Shown here piece after piece: positions 7,953-14,197 of a DNA stretch of 16,813 bases (position 1 is the stretch's first letter; each line of letters opens with the position of its first letter). This DNA is from JBGUVL01 sp045134375 (GTDB taxonomy: Bacteria > Bacillota_I > Bacilli_A > Erysipelotrichales > Erysipelotrichaceae), in assembly GCA_045134375.1 (NCBI GenBank), contig JBGUVL010000067.1, forward strand, positions 1-16,813, in the 5' to 3' direction. A model generated the notes under the pieces. It saw only the letters and a list, made by a program, of their open reading frames with translations, was not told the origin of the DNA and searched no databases. Position numbers and translations under genes: made by a program.

Positions 7953-7990
7953 TTGACATTTTTTTCAGTCCTATTTCATTATCATAATGA
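7953..7990 (+). promoter_or_regulatory. Promoter with operator-like palindrome before the 8002 gene
   Basis: A consensus -35 TTGACA (7953-7958) is followed after 18 nt by -10 CATTAT (7977-7982). A perfect 7-1-7 dyad, TCATTAT-C-ATAATGA (7976-7990), covers the -10 and the expected start of transcription. An imperfect hairpin, AATAGGA (7940-7946)/TCCTATT (7969-7975) with inner CTG/CAG pairs, overlaps the -35 and may end the degV transcript, although no T run follows. Confidence 0.5.
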
Positions 7991-8001
7991 TGGTGATTTA
8001 G

Positions 8002-8370
8002 ATGAAATGTTATCCAATCAAAGAAATCTTTGTGCCTTTATTCTATGATCGACAAGAAGTATTATTGTATTTAATTCAACATCATAGTCCACAATTACCA
8101 TTGATCTTTGAAACAGTAGATTGCGAGGATTTTTTGGAACATTGTTTATCATTCTACGGTGATGAAAATTATGAATGCCAAGATACTACGATGATTTATA
8201 CGCATCCGATTACACAACAAAAAAGTTATTGCTATGTACGCCCTTATGGGTTTACTCTATCGTCTTTATTGGGGTTTGAACAATTTTTAAAACGCTATTT
8301 TTATTACTATTTTGTTGTTGAAGAAGAGAATTCAAGGACTTCTTGGCTTACCTATCGAATAAGCGTATAA
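8002..8370 (+). CDS. Hypothetical protein, 122 aa, unrecognised
   Basis: I do not recognise this family. It is a soluble, acidic and aromatic-rich protein with no signal peptide. The N-terminus MKCYPIKEIFVPLFYDRQEVLLYLIQ suggests a strand and helix; the middle has FETVDCEDFLEHCLSFYGDENYECQDT with three Cys; a Tyr/Phe-rich RYFYYYFVVEEEN follows near the end. The start is set by GGTGAT (7992-7997), four nt before ATG. It lies 64 nt after degV but appears to have its own promoter with a palindromic operator-like site. Downstream it is followed by the yneF promoter without a clear terminator. Codon use and composition match the neighbours, so it looks like a resident gene. Confidence 0.6.
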   Translation: MKCYPIKEIFVPLFYDRQEVLLYLIQHHSPQLPLIFETVDCEDFLEHCLSFYGDENYECQDTTMIYTHPITQQKSYCYVRPYGFTLSSLLGFEQFLKRYFYYYFVVEEENSRTSWLTYRISV

Positions 8371-8408
8371 ACAAAGTGTTTTTCCTTATCTGATTTAAGA
8401 AAAAGTGT

Positions 8409-8437
8409 TGTACTTGTGATAAAGATTTTGTATAATA
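8409..8437 (+). promoter_or_regulatory. yneF promoter
   Basis: The -35 box is TTGTAC (8409-8414) and the -10 box a perfect TATAAT (8432-8437), with a 17-nt spacer, 31 nt before the yneF ATG. Confidence 0.7.
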
Positions 8438-8468
8438 CATAATGTAGAAATTTTACAGGAGGCATATT

Positions 8469-8687
8469 ATGAACGATTTATGGGTATCATTAGGTAGTTT
8501 GATTATCGGCCTGATTATTGGAGGCTTATTAGGATTCTACTTCACAAAAAAGAAATTTGAAAAAGAACTGAAAGAAAATCCTCCAATTAATGAAAAGATG
8601 ATTCGTGCTATGTTCTTGCAGATGGGAAGAAAACCATCCGAAGCACAAATCAGGCAGATCATGAAATCCGTGAATGCAAATAGATAA
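8469..8687 (+). CDS. yneF: YneF/UPF0154 family small membrane protein
   Basis: A 72-aa protein of the YneF (UPF0154) family, conserved in Bacillota and of unknown function. It has one N-terminal transmembrane helix (about residues 5-26, with glycine pairs LIIGLIIGGLLGFYF). A basic stretch KKKFEKELKENPP follows, then the family signature INEKMIRAMFLQMGRKPSEAQIRQIMK. The topology is probably N-out with the conserved tail in the cytoplasm, since positive charges follow the helix. The RBS AGGAGG has a 6-nt gap. It is a single gene with its own promoter and terminator. Confidence 0.93.
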   Translation: MNDLWVSLGSLIIGLIIGGLLGFYFTKKKFEKELKENPPINEKMIRAMFLQMGRKPSEAQIRQIMKSVNANR

Positions 8688-8688
8688 T

Positions 8689-8718
8689 AACACAGTGAAA
8701 GCTGTGTTTTATTTTTTT
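8689..8718 (+). terminator. Terminator after yneF
   Basis: A 7-bp stem AACACAG (8689-8695)/CTGTGTT (8702-8708) with a 6-nt loop begins one nt after the yneF stop and runs into a long T-rich tract. Confidence 0.85.
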
Positions 8719-8787
8719 GAAACGAACAAAATTGTTAGAATTGCTAATTCGTTATTTTTTTCTGTTATAATGAACATGGTGATAATA

Positions 8788-9495
8788 ATGTTAAAATTTT
8801 TTCGAAAACTATTACTTTTAATTATTTCGTTCGTTTTGCTTGTGGTGATTGGCTTTTGTGGTGTGGGTTATTGGAATTACAAGAATTGTATCAAGGATAT
8901 TCCTATTCAAGAAAAGGTAAATCAAATACAAGCAGTAAATCATTATACACCATTAGATAAGGTAAGTAATTATTATAAGGACGCTATTGTCGCAATTGAA
9001 GATCATCGCTTTTATTCGCATCATGGAATTGATTATGTAGCGTTAGTAAGGGTAACAATAGCCAATATTGCGGCACAGGAGATTCTTGCAGGGGGCAGCA
9101 CGATTACACAACAATTAGCGAAAAATATGTACTTTGATCAAAGTCATTCTATGACGCGAAAAATAAGTGAAGCGTTTGTGGCTCATGAATTGGAAAAACA
9201 TTATGATAAAAATGAAATTTTAGAACTCTATATAAATAGCATTTATTATGGGGATGGATATTATGGGATTTATGATGCTAGTATGGGCTATTTTGGTGTT
9301 GATCCTTTGCATCTGACGTTAGCACAAGCAAGCATGTTAGCGGGTCTTCCACAGGCTCCTAGTGCTTATGCATTAAGTACTTCTTATGAAGTTGCTGCTC
9401 GTCGACAAATGGAAGTATTAAATGCGATGTTAGAATATGGATATATAAATAAAGAACAATATATGGCAGCATTAGCAATTGATTTACGAGAATAA
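8788..9495 (+). CDS. Monofunctional peptidoglycan glycosyltransferase (GT51)
   Basis: It polymerises lipid II into glycan strands at the outer face of the membrane. From ATG 8788 it is 235 aa: one N-terminal transmembrane helix (about residues 7-28), then a single GT51 domain and no transpeptidase. The motifs are in order: AIVAIEDHRFYSHHG (catalytic Glu E71), GGSTITQQLAKN, RKISEAFVAHELE, ILELYINSIYYGDGYYGI and LTLAQASMLAGLPQAPSAY. This makes it MtgA/SgtB-like, not a class A PBP. The start at 8788 is chosen because GGTGAT lies four nt upstream and a TATAAT (8766-8771) covers the earlier in-frame ATG at 8770. An ORF start at 8674 would run through yneF and its terminator. Confidence 0.9.
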   Translation: MLKFFRKLLLLIISFVLLVVIGFCGVGYWNYKNCIKDIPIQEKVNQIQAVNHYTPLDKVSNYYKDAIVAIEDHRFYSHHGIDYVALVRVTIANIAAQEILAGGSTITQQLAKNMYFDQSHSMTRKISEAFVAHELEKHYDKNEILELYINSIYYGDGYYGIYDASMGYFGVDPLHLTLAQASMLAGLPQAPSAYALSTSYEVAARRQMEVLNAMLEYGYINKEQYMAALAIDLRE

Positions 9496-9523
9496 AAGAC
9501 GGAATCTTGATGATACCGTCTTT
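9495..9523. terminator. Bidirectional terminator between the glycosyltransferase and gltX
   Basis: A perfect 8-bp stem AAAGACGG (9495-9502)/CCGTCTTT (9516-9523) is followed by T-rich sequence on both strands. It sits five nt from the gltX stop and touches the glycosyltransferase stop. Confidence 0.8.
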
Positions 9524-9528
9524 CTTTA

Positions 9529-10974
9529 TTATTTCTCTAATTGTTCAATCGCGTTGTTTATACGACGCATGGTTTCTTCTTTTCCAAGTACATGAGCTAA
9601 TTCTACTGCACCTCCTGGGGTGAATGCTTTAAAGGATAAAGCAACACGTACTGGCCACATAACTCGTCCGTTTTTTACTTCTTTTTCTTTCGCTAAATTA
9701 ATAAAGAAATCATGAAGCTGATCGAAGTCATTGAAATCAGCAAATTGATCAAGACCCTCTTTTACCCAGTGCAATGCTTCTAATGAATTTTCTGGATTCG
9801 TTTTCATTTTTTTGCTGGTAAACATATTCGCATCAAATGCGTGAGGTTCATTTATAAAATCAATATTTTCTGAAATTTCATTTAAAGTAGCGACACGCAA
9901 TTGTAATACTTTACTTAGGGCAAGCAAATCAACATCTCTAGTAATGCTCTTTTCATAATAAGGCATTGCCATTTTATGGAATTCTTCTAATGGTAGGTTA
10001 CGAATATAAATACCATTCATCCATTTTAATTTTTCAATATCAAAGATTGCTCCTGATTTACTGATTCGTTTAACATCAAATACTTTGATTAATTCTTCTA
10101 AGGAGAAGATTTCTTGTTCACCTTCTGGTGCCCATCCTAACAATGCAATATAATTGATGATGGCATCGTTTAAATAGCCTTGTGCAACTAGATCCTGGTA
10201 AGAAGCATCACCATTACGTTTGCTTAGTTTATGATGTTCGTCTTTCATTACTGGTGGCACATGAACGTAAGTTGGAATATCCCATCCAAATGCTTGATAG
10301 ATTAAATTGTATTTTGGAGTACTAGAAAGATATTCGTTTCCACGTACAACATGAGAAATTTGCATTTGATGATCGTCAATAATATTAGCAAAATTGTAAG
10401 TTGGGAAACCATCACTTTTTAATAAAATACTTTCGTCAAGGATCTTATTATCCACTTCAATCCTACCATAGACTTCATCATCAAAGTGTGTTGTTCCTCT
10501 TCGCTTGATCGTTTGACGGATGACATATGGTTCTCCTGCTGCAACACGTTTCTTTGCTTCTTCTAATGAGATGTCATGGCAAGGATCCACATATAGGAAT
10601 GCTTCTCCTTCGGCAGCTTCTTTTTGTTTTGCGATATCTTCTTCGCTACAGAAACAATAGTGAGCACCACCTAATTCAACTAATTTTTCGGCATAGGCTT
10701 TGTACATTCCCAAACGTTCGGATTGAATATATGGACCAAAGTCACCTGGTTTATCAGGTCCTTCATCATAGTGCAGTCCCGTTTTTTCCATGACATCATA
10801 GATCATATCAACAGCACCTTCTACCTCACGTTCTTGATCGGTATCCTCAATACGTAATATGAAGTCACCAGCGTCATGCTTGGCGATCAAGTATTCATAT
10901 AATGCCGTTCTAAGGTTTCCAATATGCATATATCCCGTAGGACTTGGTGCGAATCTTGTTCTTGTTTTTTTCAT
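9529..10974 (-). CDS. gltX: Glutamate--tRNA ligase (probably non-discriminating)
   Basis: It charges tRNA-Glu with glutamate and, in Bacillota lacking GlnRS, also tRNA-Gln for later amidation by GatCAB. Class I synthetase motifs are clear: PSPTGYMHIGN (HIGH) near the N-terminus and KLSKRNGD (KMSKS). A zinc-type set of ligands is present as CFC...DPCHD. The C-terminal helical anticodon-binding part is complete. From ATG 10974 the protein is 481 aa, the normal length. This start is preferred because AAGGAG lies six nt upstream. The in-frame ATG at 10992 lacks an RBS and overlaps the tRNA-Gln promoter. It is divergent from tRNA-Gln, with tRNA-Glu just beyond. Non-discriminating activity is inferred from lineage and tRNA context. 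Confidence 0.96.
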   Translation of the reverse strand: MKKTRTRFAPSPTGYMHIGNLRTALYEYLIAKHDAGDFILRIEDTDQEREVEGAVDMIYDVMEKTGLHYDEGPDKPGDFGPYIQSERLGMYKAYAEKLVELGGAHYCFCSEEDIAKQKEAAEGEAFLYVDPCHDISLEEAKKRVAAGEPYVIRQTIKRRGTTHFDDEVYGRIEVDNKILDESILLKSDGFPTYNFANIIDDHQMQISHVVRGNEYLSSTPKYNLIYQAFGWDIPTYVHVPPVMKDEHHKLSKRNGDASYQDLVAQGYLNDAIINYIALLGWAPEGEQEIFSLEELIKVFDVKRISKSGAIFDIEKLKWMNGIYIRNLPLEEFHKMAMPYYEKSITRDVDLLALSKVLQLRVATLNEISENIDFINEPHAFDANMFTSKKMKTNPENSLEALHWVKEGLDQFADFNDFDQLHDFFINLAKEKEVKNGRVMWPVRVALSFKAFTPGGAVELAHVLGKEETMRRINNAIEQLEK

Positions 10975-10993
10975 AAACTTCTCCTTTTTCATA

Positions 10994-11022
10994 TTGACAA
11001 TCTAATTCATAAAGGGTAGAAT
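10994..11022 (+). promoter_or_regulatory. tRNA-Gln promoter
   Basis: A consensus -35 TTGACA (10994-10999) and -10 TAGAAT (11017-11022) have a 17-nt spacer, 18 nt before the tRNA. It overlaps the leader and probable promoter of divergent gltX. Confidence 0.75.
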
Positions 11023-11035
11023 ACTATTGCGTCAA
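11006..11035 (-). promoter_or_regulatory. Possible gltX promoter
   Basis: On the minus strand, -35 TTGACG (11035-11030) and a weaker -10 TATGAA (11011-11006) have an 18-nt spacer. It interleaves with the tRNA-Gln promoter, so the two may compete for polymerase. Confidence 0.4.
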
Positions 11036-11039
11036 AAAT

Positions 11040-11114
11040 TGGGGTGTAGCCAAGCGGTAAGGCAACGGACTCTGACTCCGTCATGCATAGGTTCGAATCC
11101 TATTACCCCAGCCA
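11040..11114 (+). tRNA. tRNA-Gln (anticodon CUG)
   Basis: The acceptor stem TGGGGTG/TACCCCA has U1-A72, which is typical of tRNA-Gln, and one G-U pair. The discriminator is G and CCA is encoded. The anticodon stem ACGGA/TCCGT has loop CTCTGAC, giving anticodon CTG (codon CAG). The T arm contains GGTTCGAATCC. Confidence 0.95.
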
Positions 11115-11124
11115 ATATAACTAC

Positions 11125-11149
11125 AAACAGGGTAATTCCTGTTTTTTTT
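11125..11149 (+). terminator. Terminator after tRNA-Gln
   Basis: A 7-bp stem AAACAGG (11125-11131)/CCTGTTT (11138-11144) with loop GTAATT runs into a T run, 10 nt after the tRNA. Confidence 0.85.
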
Positions 11150-11227
11150 GTTTCCTTTTAAGGAACAACAGAACATTTATTTTTGACAAATAAAAAGAAT
11201 CAATAGTATGATCCTTTGAATTACAAA

Positions 11228-11303
11228 TGGTAGCCTGTAGGGGGCTCGAACCCCTGCATGCTAGGATGAGAACCTAGTGTGTTAACCGCTTCACCAACAG
11301 GCC
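11228..11303 (-). tRNA. tRNA-Glu (anticodon CUC)
   Basis: Read on the minus strand, the acceptor arms are GGCCTGT/ACAGGCT, with a G1-U72 wobble, discriminator A and encoded CCA. The anticodon stem CTAGG/CCTAG has loop TTCTCAT, giving anticodon CTC (codon GAG). The D arm TGGTGAAGCGG and T arm GGTTCGAGCC are normal. A -10-like TATAAT (11327-11322) lies upstream without a convincing -35. Confidence 0.94.
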
Positions 11304-11654
11304 ATCAGTACTTGGTACTTTATTATAGTATATCAATTTGTTCCAAGGTTCAAGAATTATTTTTTAATCTACTTTACTTTTCGGTATTTTTCACTATTTT
11401 TATTGGTGTTTGATCAAATTTATTGAAACTTTAGAATGATAAAAAAGATATCAAATTATGTTTGACACAATAGTAGAATGGAAAGCCCTGTCGTTTTAAA
11501 TCTTATTATTAATTACTTCGTTATGAGAAAAGATGTGATCGATAAAAGTAGAATTATGATGAATGTATGTGATTTTTTGTGAAAATGATAAATCTGTTTA
11601 CTTTTTAAAGAAAACGCCTATAATGTTATTCAATAATAATGGAGTGAAATAGTT
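11304..11654. other. A+T-rich spacer without a recognisable gene
   Basis: About 350 nt separate tRNA-Glu from the 11655 gene. I see no open frame with an RBS and no clear structured RNA. It holds the upstream region of tRNA-Glu, including a short CTTGG (11311-11315)/CCAAG (11343-11347) dyad over its probable -10 boxes. There is an isolated TTGACA (11462-11467) with no matching -10, and the promoter of the next gene. Confidence 0.5.
11596..11624 (+). promoter_or_regulatory. Promoter of the 11655 gene
   Basis: The -35 box is GTTTAC (11596-11601; TTTACT one base on gives 16 nt) and the -10 box a perfect TATAAT (11619-11624), with a 17-nt spacer, 30 nt before ATG. Confidence 0.6.
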
Positions 11655-12059
11655 ATGAACAAAATAAAGAATGCATTATATAAATTTATGTATGGAAGAT
11701 ATGGAAATGATGCGTTGAACAATTTTATTTTTGCGATTATTTTTATTTTAATCATTGCGAATGGTCTTTGGTGGAAAAATGGAATTGTCTATGGTGTGAT
11801 CTGGGGGTTATTGGCAATCGATATCTATCGAACGTATTCTCGTAACATCTATCAAAGGCGAATGGAAAATAATAAGTTTTTAGAATTGATTCGCCCTATT
11901 TCCAAACGTGTGAATCTTGCGAAAAAACAGTCAAAAGATAAGCATCATCGTTATTTTATTTGTCCTTCCTGTTCGCAGAATGTGCGAGTACCAAAAGGAA
12001 AAGGAAAAATTGTGATTACTTGTCCAAAATGTGGACATAAATTTGAAAGAAAATCTTAG
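11655..12059 (+). CDS. Membrane protein with C-terminal zinc ribbon
   Basis: A 134-aa protein I cannot assign to a named family. Two hydrophobic helices close together (about residues 22-37 and 44-57, FIFAIIFILIIANGLWW and GIVYGVIWGLLAIDIY) form a hairpin. A basic linker rich in Arg and Lys (60-97) follows, then a cytoplasmic zinc ribbon with CPSC (from C99) and CPKCGHKF spaced about 20 residues apart. The last residues are FERKS. The RBS GGAGTG has an 8-nt gap. The next gene begins within 10 nt after its TAG, so the two are almost certainly co-translated. The ribbon could bind nucleic acid or a protein partner at the membrane; that is inference only. Confidence 0.75.
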   Translation: MNKIKNALYKFMYGRYGNDALNNFIFAIIFILIIANGLWWKNGIVYGVIWGLLAIDIYRTYSRNIYQRRMENNKFLELIRPISKRVNLAKKQSKDKHHRYFICPSCSQNVRVPKGKGKIVITCPKCGHKFERKS

Positions 12060-12068
12060 GTGAATAAT

Positions 12069-12332
12069 ATGTACATTTTAATTTATTTTTTTCTATTTTT
12101 ATTATTGAGCCAAGTTGTTTTTTATTTTCCTGGACTTGGAATATTGCTTTATCTAGGATTTCTCGCTTATGTGATTTATCAGCAAAAAAAGAGAACACAA
12201 AGGTATCGTGAATATTATCAACAGCAAAATTGTAGTGATAATAATCATGCAAGTTGGGGAAATGCCGCTGCTAATGAAAGTAAAAAAGTGAAGGATGCGA
12301 TTGATGTTGAGTATCGCGAGGAAGAACTGTAG
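12069..12332 (+). CDS. Small membrane protein, partner of the zinc-ribbon protein
   Basis: An 87-aa protein of unrecognised family. A long hydrophobic N-terminus (residues 2-37, probably two short membrane spans broken by FPGLG) precedes a basic segment QQKKRTQRYREYYQQQ. A polar linker and an acidic tail, KKVKDAIDVEYREEEL, end the protein. The start at 12069 is chosen because GGTGA overlaps the end of the upstream stop and sits five nt before ATG. A GTG at 12060 has no RBS and is part of that site. It is co-transcribed with the 11655 gene. The TM-basic-acidic layout suggests a cytoplasmic tail for partner contact, but no function can be named. Confidence 0.7.
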   Translation: MYILIYFFLFLLLSQVVFYFPGLGILLYLGFLAYVIYQQKKRTQRYREYYQQQNCSDNNHASWGNAAANESKKVKDAIDVEYREEEL

Positions 12333-12373
12333 CAAGAAATGTGTCTTGCATGAAATGTCGATTATGGTATAAT
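12332..12373 (+). promoter_or_regulatory. Ferredoxin promoter with overlapping dyad
   Basis: The -35 box is TTGCAT (12346-12351) and the -10 box a perfect TATAAT (12368-12373), with a 16-nt spacer. A perfect 6-bp dyad GCAAGA (12332-12337)/TCTTGC (12344-12349) overlaps the -35. It could be an operator or part of a weak terminator for the preceding gene. Confidence 0.6.
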
Positions 12374-12400
12374 AAAGATAGTTAGCAAGGAGGAGAAATC

Positions 12401-12577
12401 ATGCCAGTAAAAGTTAATTTAGATACATGTATCGGATGTGGAGCTTGTGTAGGTGTTTGTCCTACAGGTGCTTTATCTTTAAACGATGAAGGTAAATCTG
12501 TTTGTGATGAAAACGTATGTGTTGACTGTGGAGCTTGTGTAGGAACTTGCCCAGTTGAAGCTATTACACAGGAATAA
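12401..12577 (+). CDS. 2[4Fe-4S] ferredoxin, clostridial type
   Basis: A 58-aa soluble electron carrier holding two [4Fe-4S] clusters. Two complete cluster motifs are present: CIGCGACVGVCP (C10, C13, C16, C20) and CVDCGACVGTCP (C40, C43, C46, C50). They sit in the classic pseudo-twofold arrangement, with the usual acidic residues between. Length and the start MPVKV fit the family exactly. The RBS AAGGAGGAG and a strong promoter suggest high expression. It has its own promoter and terminator, so its redox partners are elsewhere. MiaB downstream is an Fe-S radical SAM enzyme, but the two are transcribed separately and no direct link is shown. Confidence 0.96.
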   Translation: MPVKVNLDTCIGCGACVGVCPTGALSLNDEGKSVCDENVCVDCGACVGTCPVEAITQE

Positions 12578-12596
12578 TTCCATCATTTAGCAGAAG

Positions 12597-12625
12597 AAAA
12601 ACCAGGCGAAAGCTTGGTTTTTTTT
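12597..12625 (+). terminator. Terminator after ferredoxin
   Basis: Stem AAAACCAGGC/GCTTGGTTTT (one G-U pair) is capped by a GAAA tetraloop (12608-12611) and followed by a T run. Only about 16 nt separate it from the miaB -10 box. Confidence 0.9.
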
Positions 12626-12674
12626 GGTATTTGCGATATAGTATAATAGCCTGTAAAAATAGAGGAGTTTTTAT

Positions 12675-14108
12675 ATGAATGAAAAATGGACATTGCCAAA
12701 TTTAAAATTAGCACAGAAAAGAACAAAAGAAAAAGTAAATATTGAAAAATCGTTGTTTCAAGTACCAGAACAGGTAAAGAATATGGGGATGGGAAGAACC
12801 TTTTATTTACGTACCTATGGTTGTCAGGCAAATGAGAGAGATGGGGAAACCATTGCGGGTATCCTAGAACAATTGCATTTTACCCAAGTGGAACGCCCAG
12901 AGGAAGCCGATTTCATCTTACTGAATACTTGTGCGGTACGAAAAAATGCAGAAGATAAAGCATTGGGAGAATTAGGATTGTTAAAACGATTGAAATTAAC
13001 AAATCCGGACTTGATTTTAGGAATGTGCGGTTGTATGGCACAGGAAGAGGAAATCGTTGCGACGATTTTAAAAAAGTTCCCTTATGTTGATCTTGTATTT
13101 GGAACTCACAACATCCATCGTTTACCTGAATTACTGTATCAGGCTATGATGAATAAGGAAAGAACCATTGAAGTTTTTTCAAAAGAAGGAGAAGTCATTG
13201 AAAATCTACCGGTCAAACGATTTGGTAAATACAAAGCATGGGTAAATATCATGTATGGTTGTGATAAATTCTGTACCTATTGTATCGTTCCTTATACAAG
13301 AGGTAAAGAGCGTTCTCGTCGGATGGAGGATATCATAGAAGAAATTCAAGTTTTAAAGAATGAAGGTTTTAAAGAGGTTACCTTACTTGGACAAAATGTC
13401 AATTCTTATGGGAAAGATCTAGGGATGGAATGTGGCTTTGCTACTTTATTGGAAGAGGTAGCTAAGACCAAGATCGAGCGTATTCGTTTTACGACATCAC
13501 ATCCTTGGGATTTTAGTGATCAGATGATTGCGATGATAGCGAAATACGATAACATCATGCCGTTTATTCATTTACCAGTGCAATCGGGAGATAGTGATAT
13601 TTTGAAAATCATGGGTAGAAGATATACCATAGAAGAATATCGTACCTTATACGATAAGATAGTAGCAAATATTCCTGATTGTGCATTCTCTACGGATATC
13701 ATCGTGGGATTCCCAAATGAAAGTGAAGAACAGTTTAAAAGAACATTAGATATTGTTGATTATTGTAAATTTGACAATGCTTATACTTTTATCTATTCTC
13801 CACGTGAAGGAACACCTGCGGCAGCTATGCCAGATACGGTTTCTAAGGCAGAAAAGGAAGATCGTTTGCAACGATTAATGCAGAAAACAGATGGTTATGC
13901 TAAAGAGCAGAATAAAAAATGGGAAGGAAAAGTGTGTAAAGTGCTTGTCGATGGACCAAGCAAAAAGAATAAAGATATTTACTCTGGTTATACAGAACAG
14001 AATAAGTTGGTAAACTTTACCGTTACCAATGCCAAACCAGGGGATATCGTAAAGGTTAAAATTACAGAAGCAAAAACATGGACTTTAAATGGAGAACAGG
14101 TAGATTAA
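12675..14108 (+). CDS. miaB: tRNA-2-methylthio-N6-dimethylallyladenosine synthase
   Basis: A radical SAM methylthiotransferase that converts i6A37 to ms2i6A37 in tRNAs reading UNN codons. Domains run in order. The UPF0004 domain has its cluster cysteines at C50 (YGCQAN), C86 (NTCAVR) and C120 (GCMAQ). The radical SAM domain has GCDKFCTYC (C196, C200, C203) and PYTRGKERSR. A C-terminal TRAM domain covers about residues 410-475. The 477-aa length is normal for Bacillota MiaB, which carries an N-terminal extension of some 35 residues. MtaB and RimO are less likely: the PYTRGKERSR stretch and NVNSYGKD fit MiaB. The RBS AGAGGAG has a 7-nt gap and -10 TATAAT lies at 12642-12647. The stop codon lies inside the loop of its own terminator. 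Confidence 0.95.
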   Translation: MNEKWTLPNLKLAQKRTKEKVNIEKSLFQVPEQVKNMGMGRTFYLRTYGCQANERDGETIAGILEQLHFTQVERPEEADFILLNTCAVRKNAEDKALGELGLLKRLKLTNPDLILGMCGCMAQEEEIVATILKKFPYVDLVFGTHNIHRLPELLYQAMMNKERTIEVFSKEGEVIENLPVKRFGKYKAWVNIMYGCDKFCTYCIVPYTRGKERSRRMEDIIEEIQVLKNEGFKEVTLLGQNVNSYGKDLGMECGFATLLEEVAKTKIERIRFTTSHPWDFSDQMIAMIAKYDNIMPFIHLPVQSGDSDILKIMGRRYTIEEYRTLYDKIVANIPDCAFSTDIIVGFPNESEEQFKRTLDIVDYCKFDNAYTFIYSPREGTPAAAMPDTVSKAEKEDRLQRLMQKTDGYAKEQNKKWEGKVCKVLVDGPSKKNKDIYSGYTEQNKLVNFTVTNAKPGDIVKVKITEAKTWTLNGEQVD

Positions 14109-14124
14109 TACCTGTTTTCTTTTT
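14091..14124 (+). terminator. Terminator overlapping the miaB stop
   Basis: The core stem is AACAGGTA (14095-14102)/TACCTGTT (14109-14116), extendable by further pairs at its base. The loop GATTAA contains the miaB TAA. A T run follows. Ribosomes reaching the stop would cover the 5' arm. Confidence 0.8.
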
Positions 14125-14128
14125 GTTC

Positions 14129-14157
14129 TTTACAATATAACATTGTTATGTTATTTT
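14129..14157 (+). promoter_or_regulatory. Probable yhbD promoter with dyad in the spacer
   Basis: The -35 box is TTTACA (14129-14134) and the -10 box TATTTT (14152-14157), with a 17-nt spacer. A perfect 6-1-6 palindrome ATAACA-T-TGTTAT (14137-14149) lies within the spacer, the place where MerR-like regulators bind. An alternative pair, TTGTTC (14123)/TATGTT (14147), is possible. Confidence 0.45.
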
Positions 14158-14197
14158 AATTTTGAACAGATAGCATTTTCGTTAATGGAGGTAACCT

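Noticed and set aside
7976..7990. Classical Fur or PerR box
   Set aside because: The 7-1-7 geometry fits, but half-site TCATTAT differs from TGATAAT (Fur) and TTATAAT (PerR), so no specific regulator is named.
8674..8787. N-terminal extension of the glycosyltransferase
   Set aside because: It would overlap yneF, a good terminator and a TATAAT box; the RBS supports ATG 8788.
12583..12831. Minus-strand frame over the ferredoxin terminator and miaB start
   Set aside because: It runs antisense to miaB through a terminator hairpin and has no RBS or recognisable protein features.
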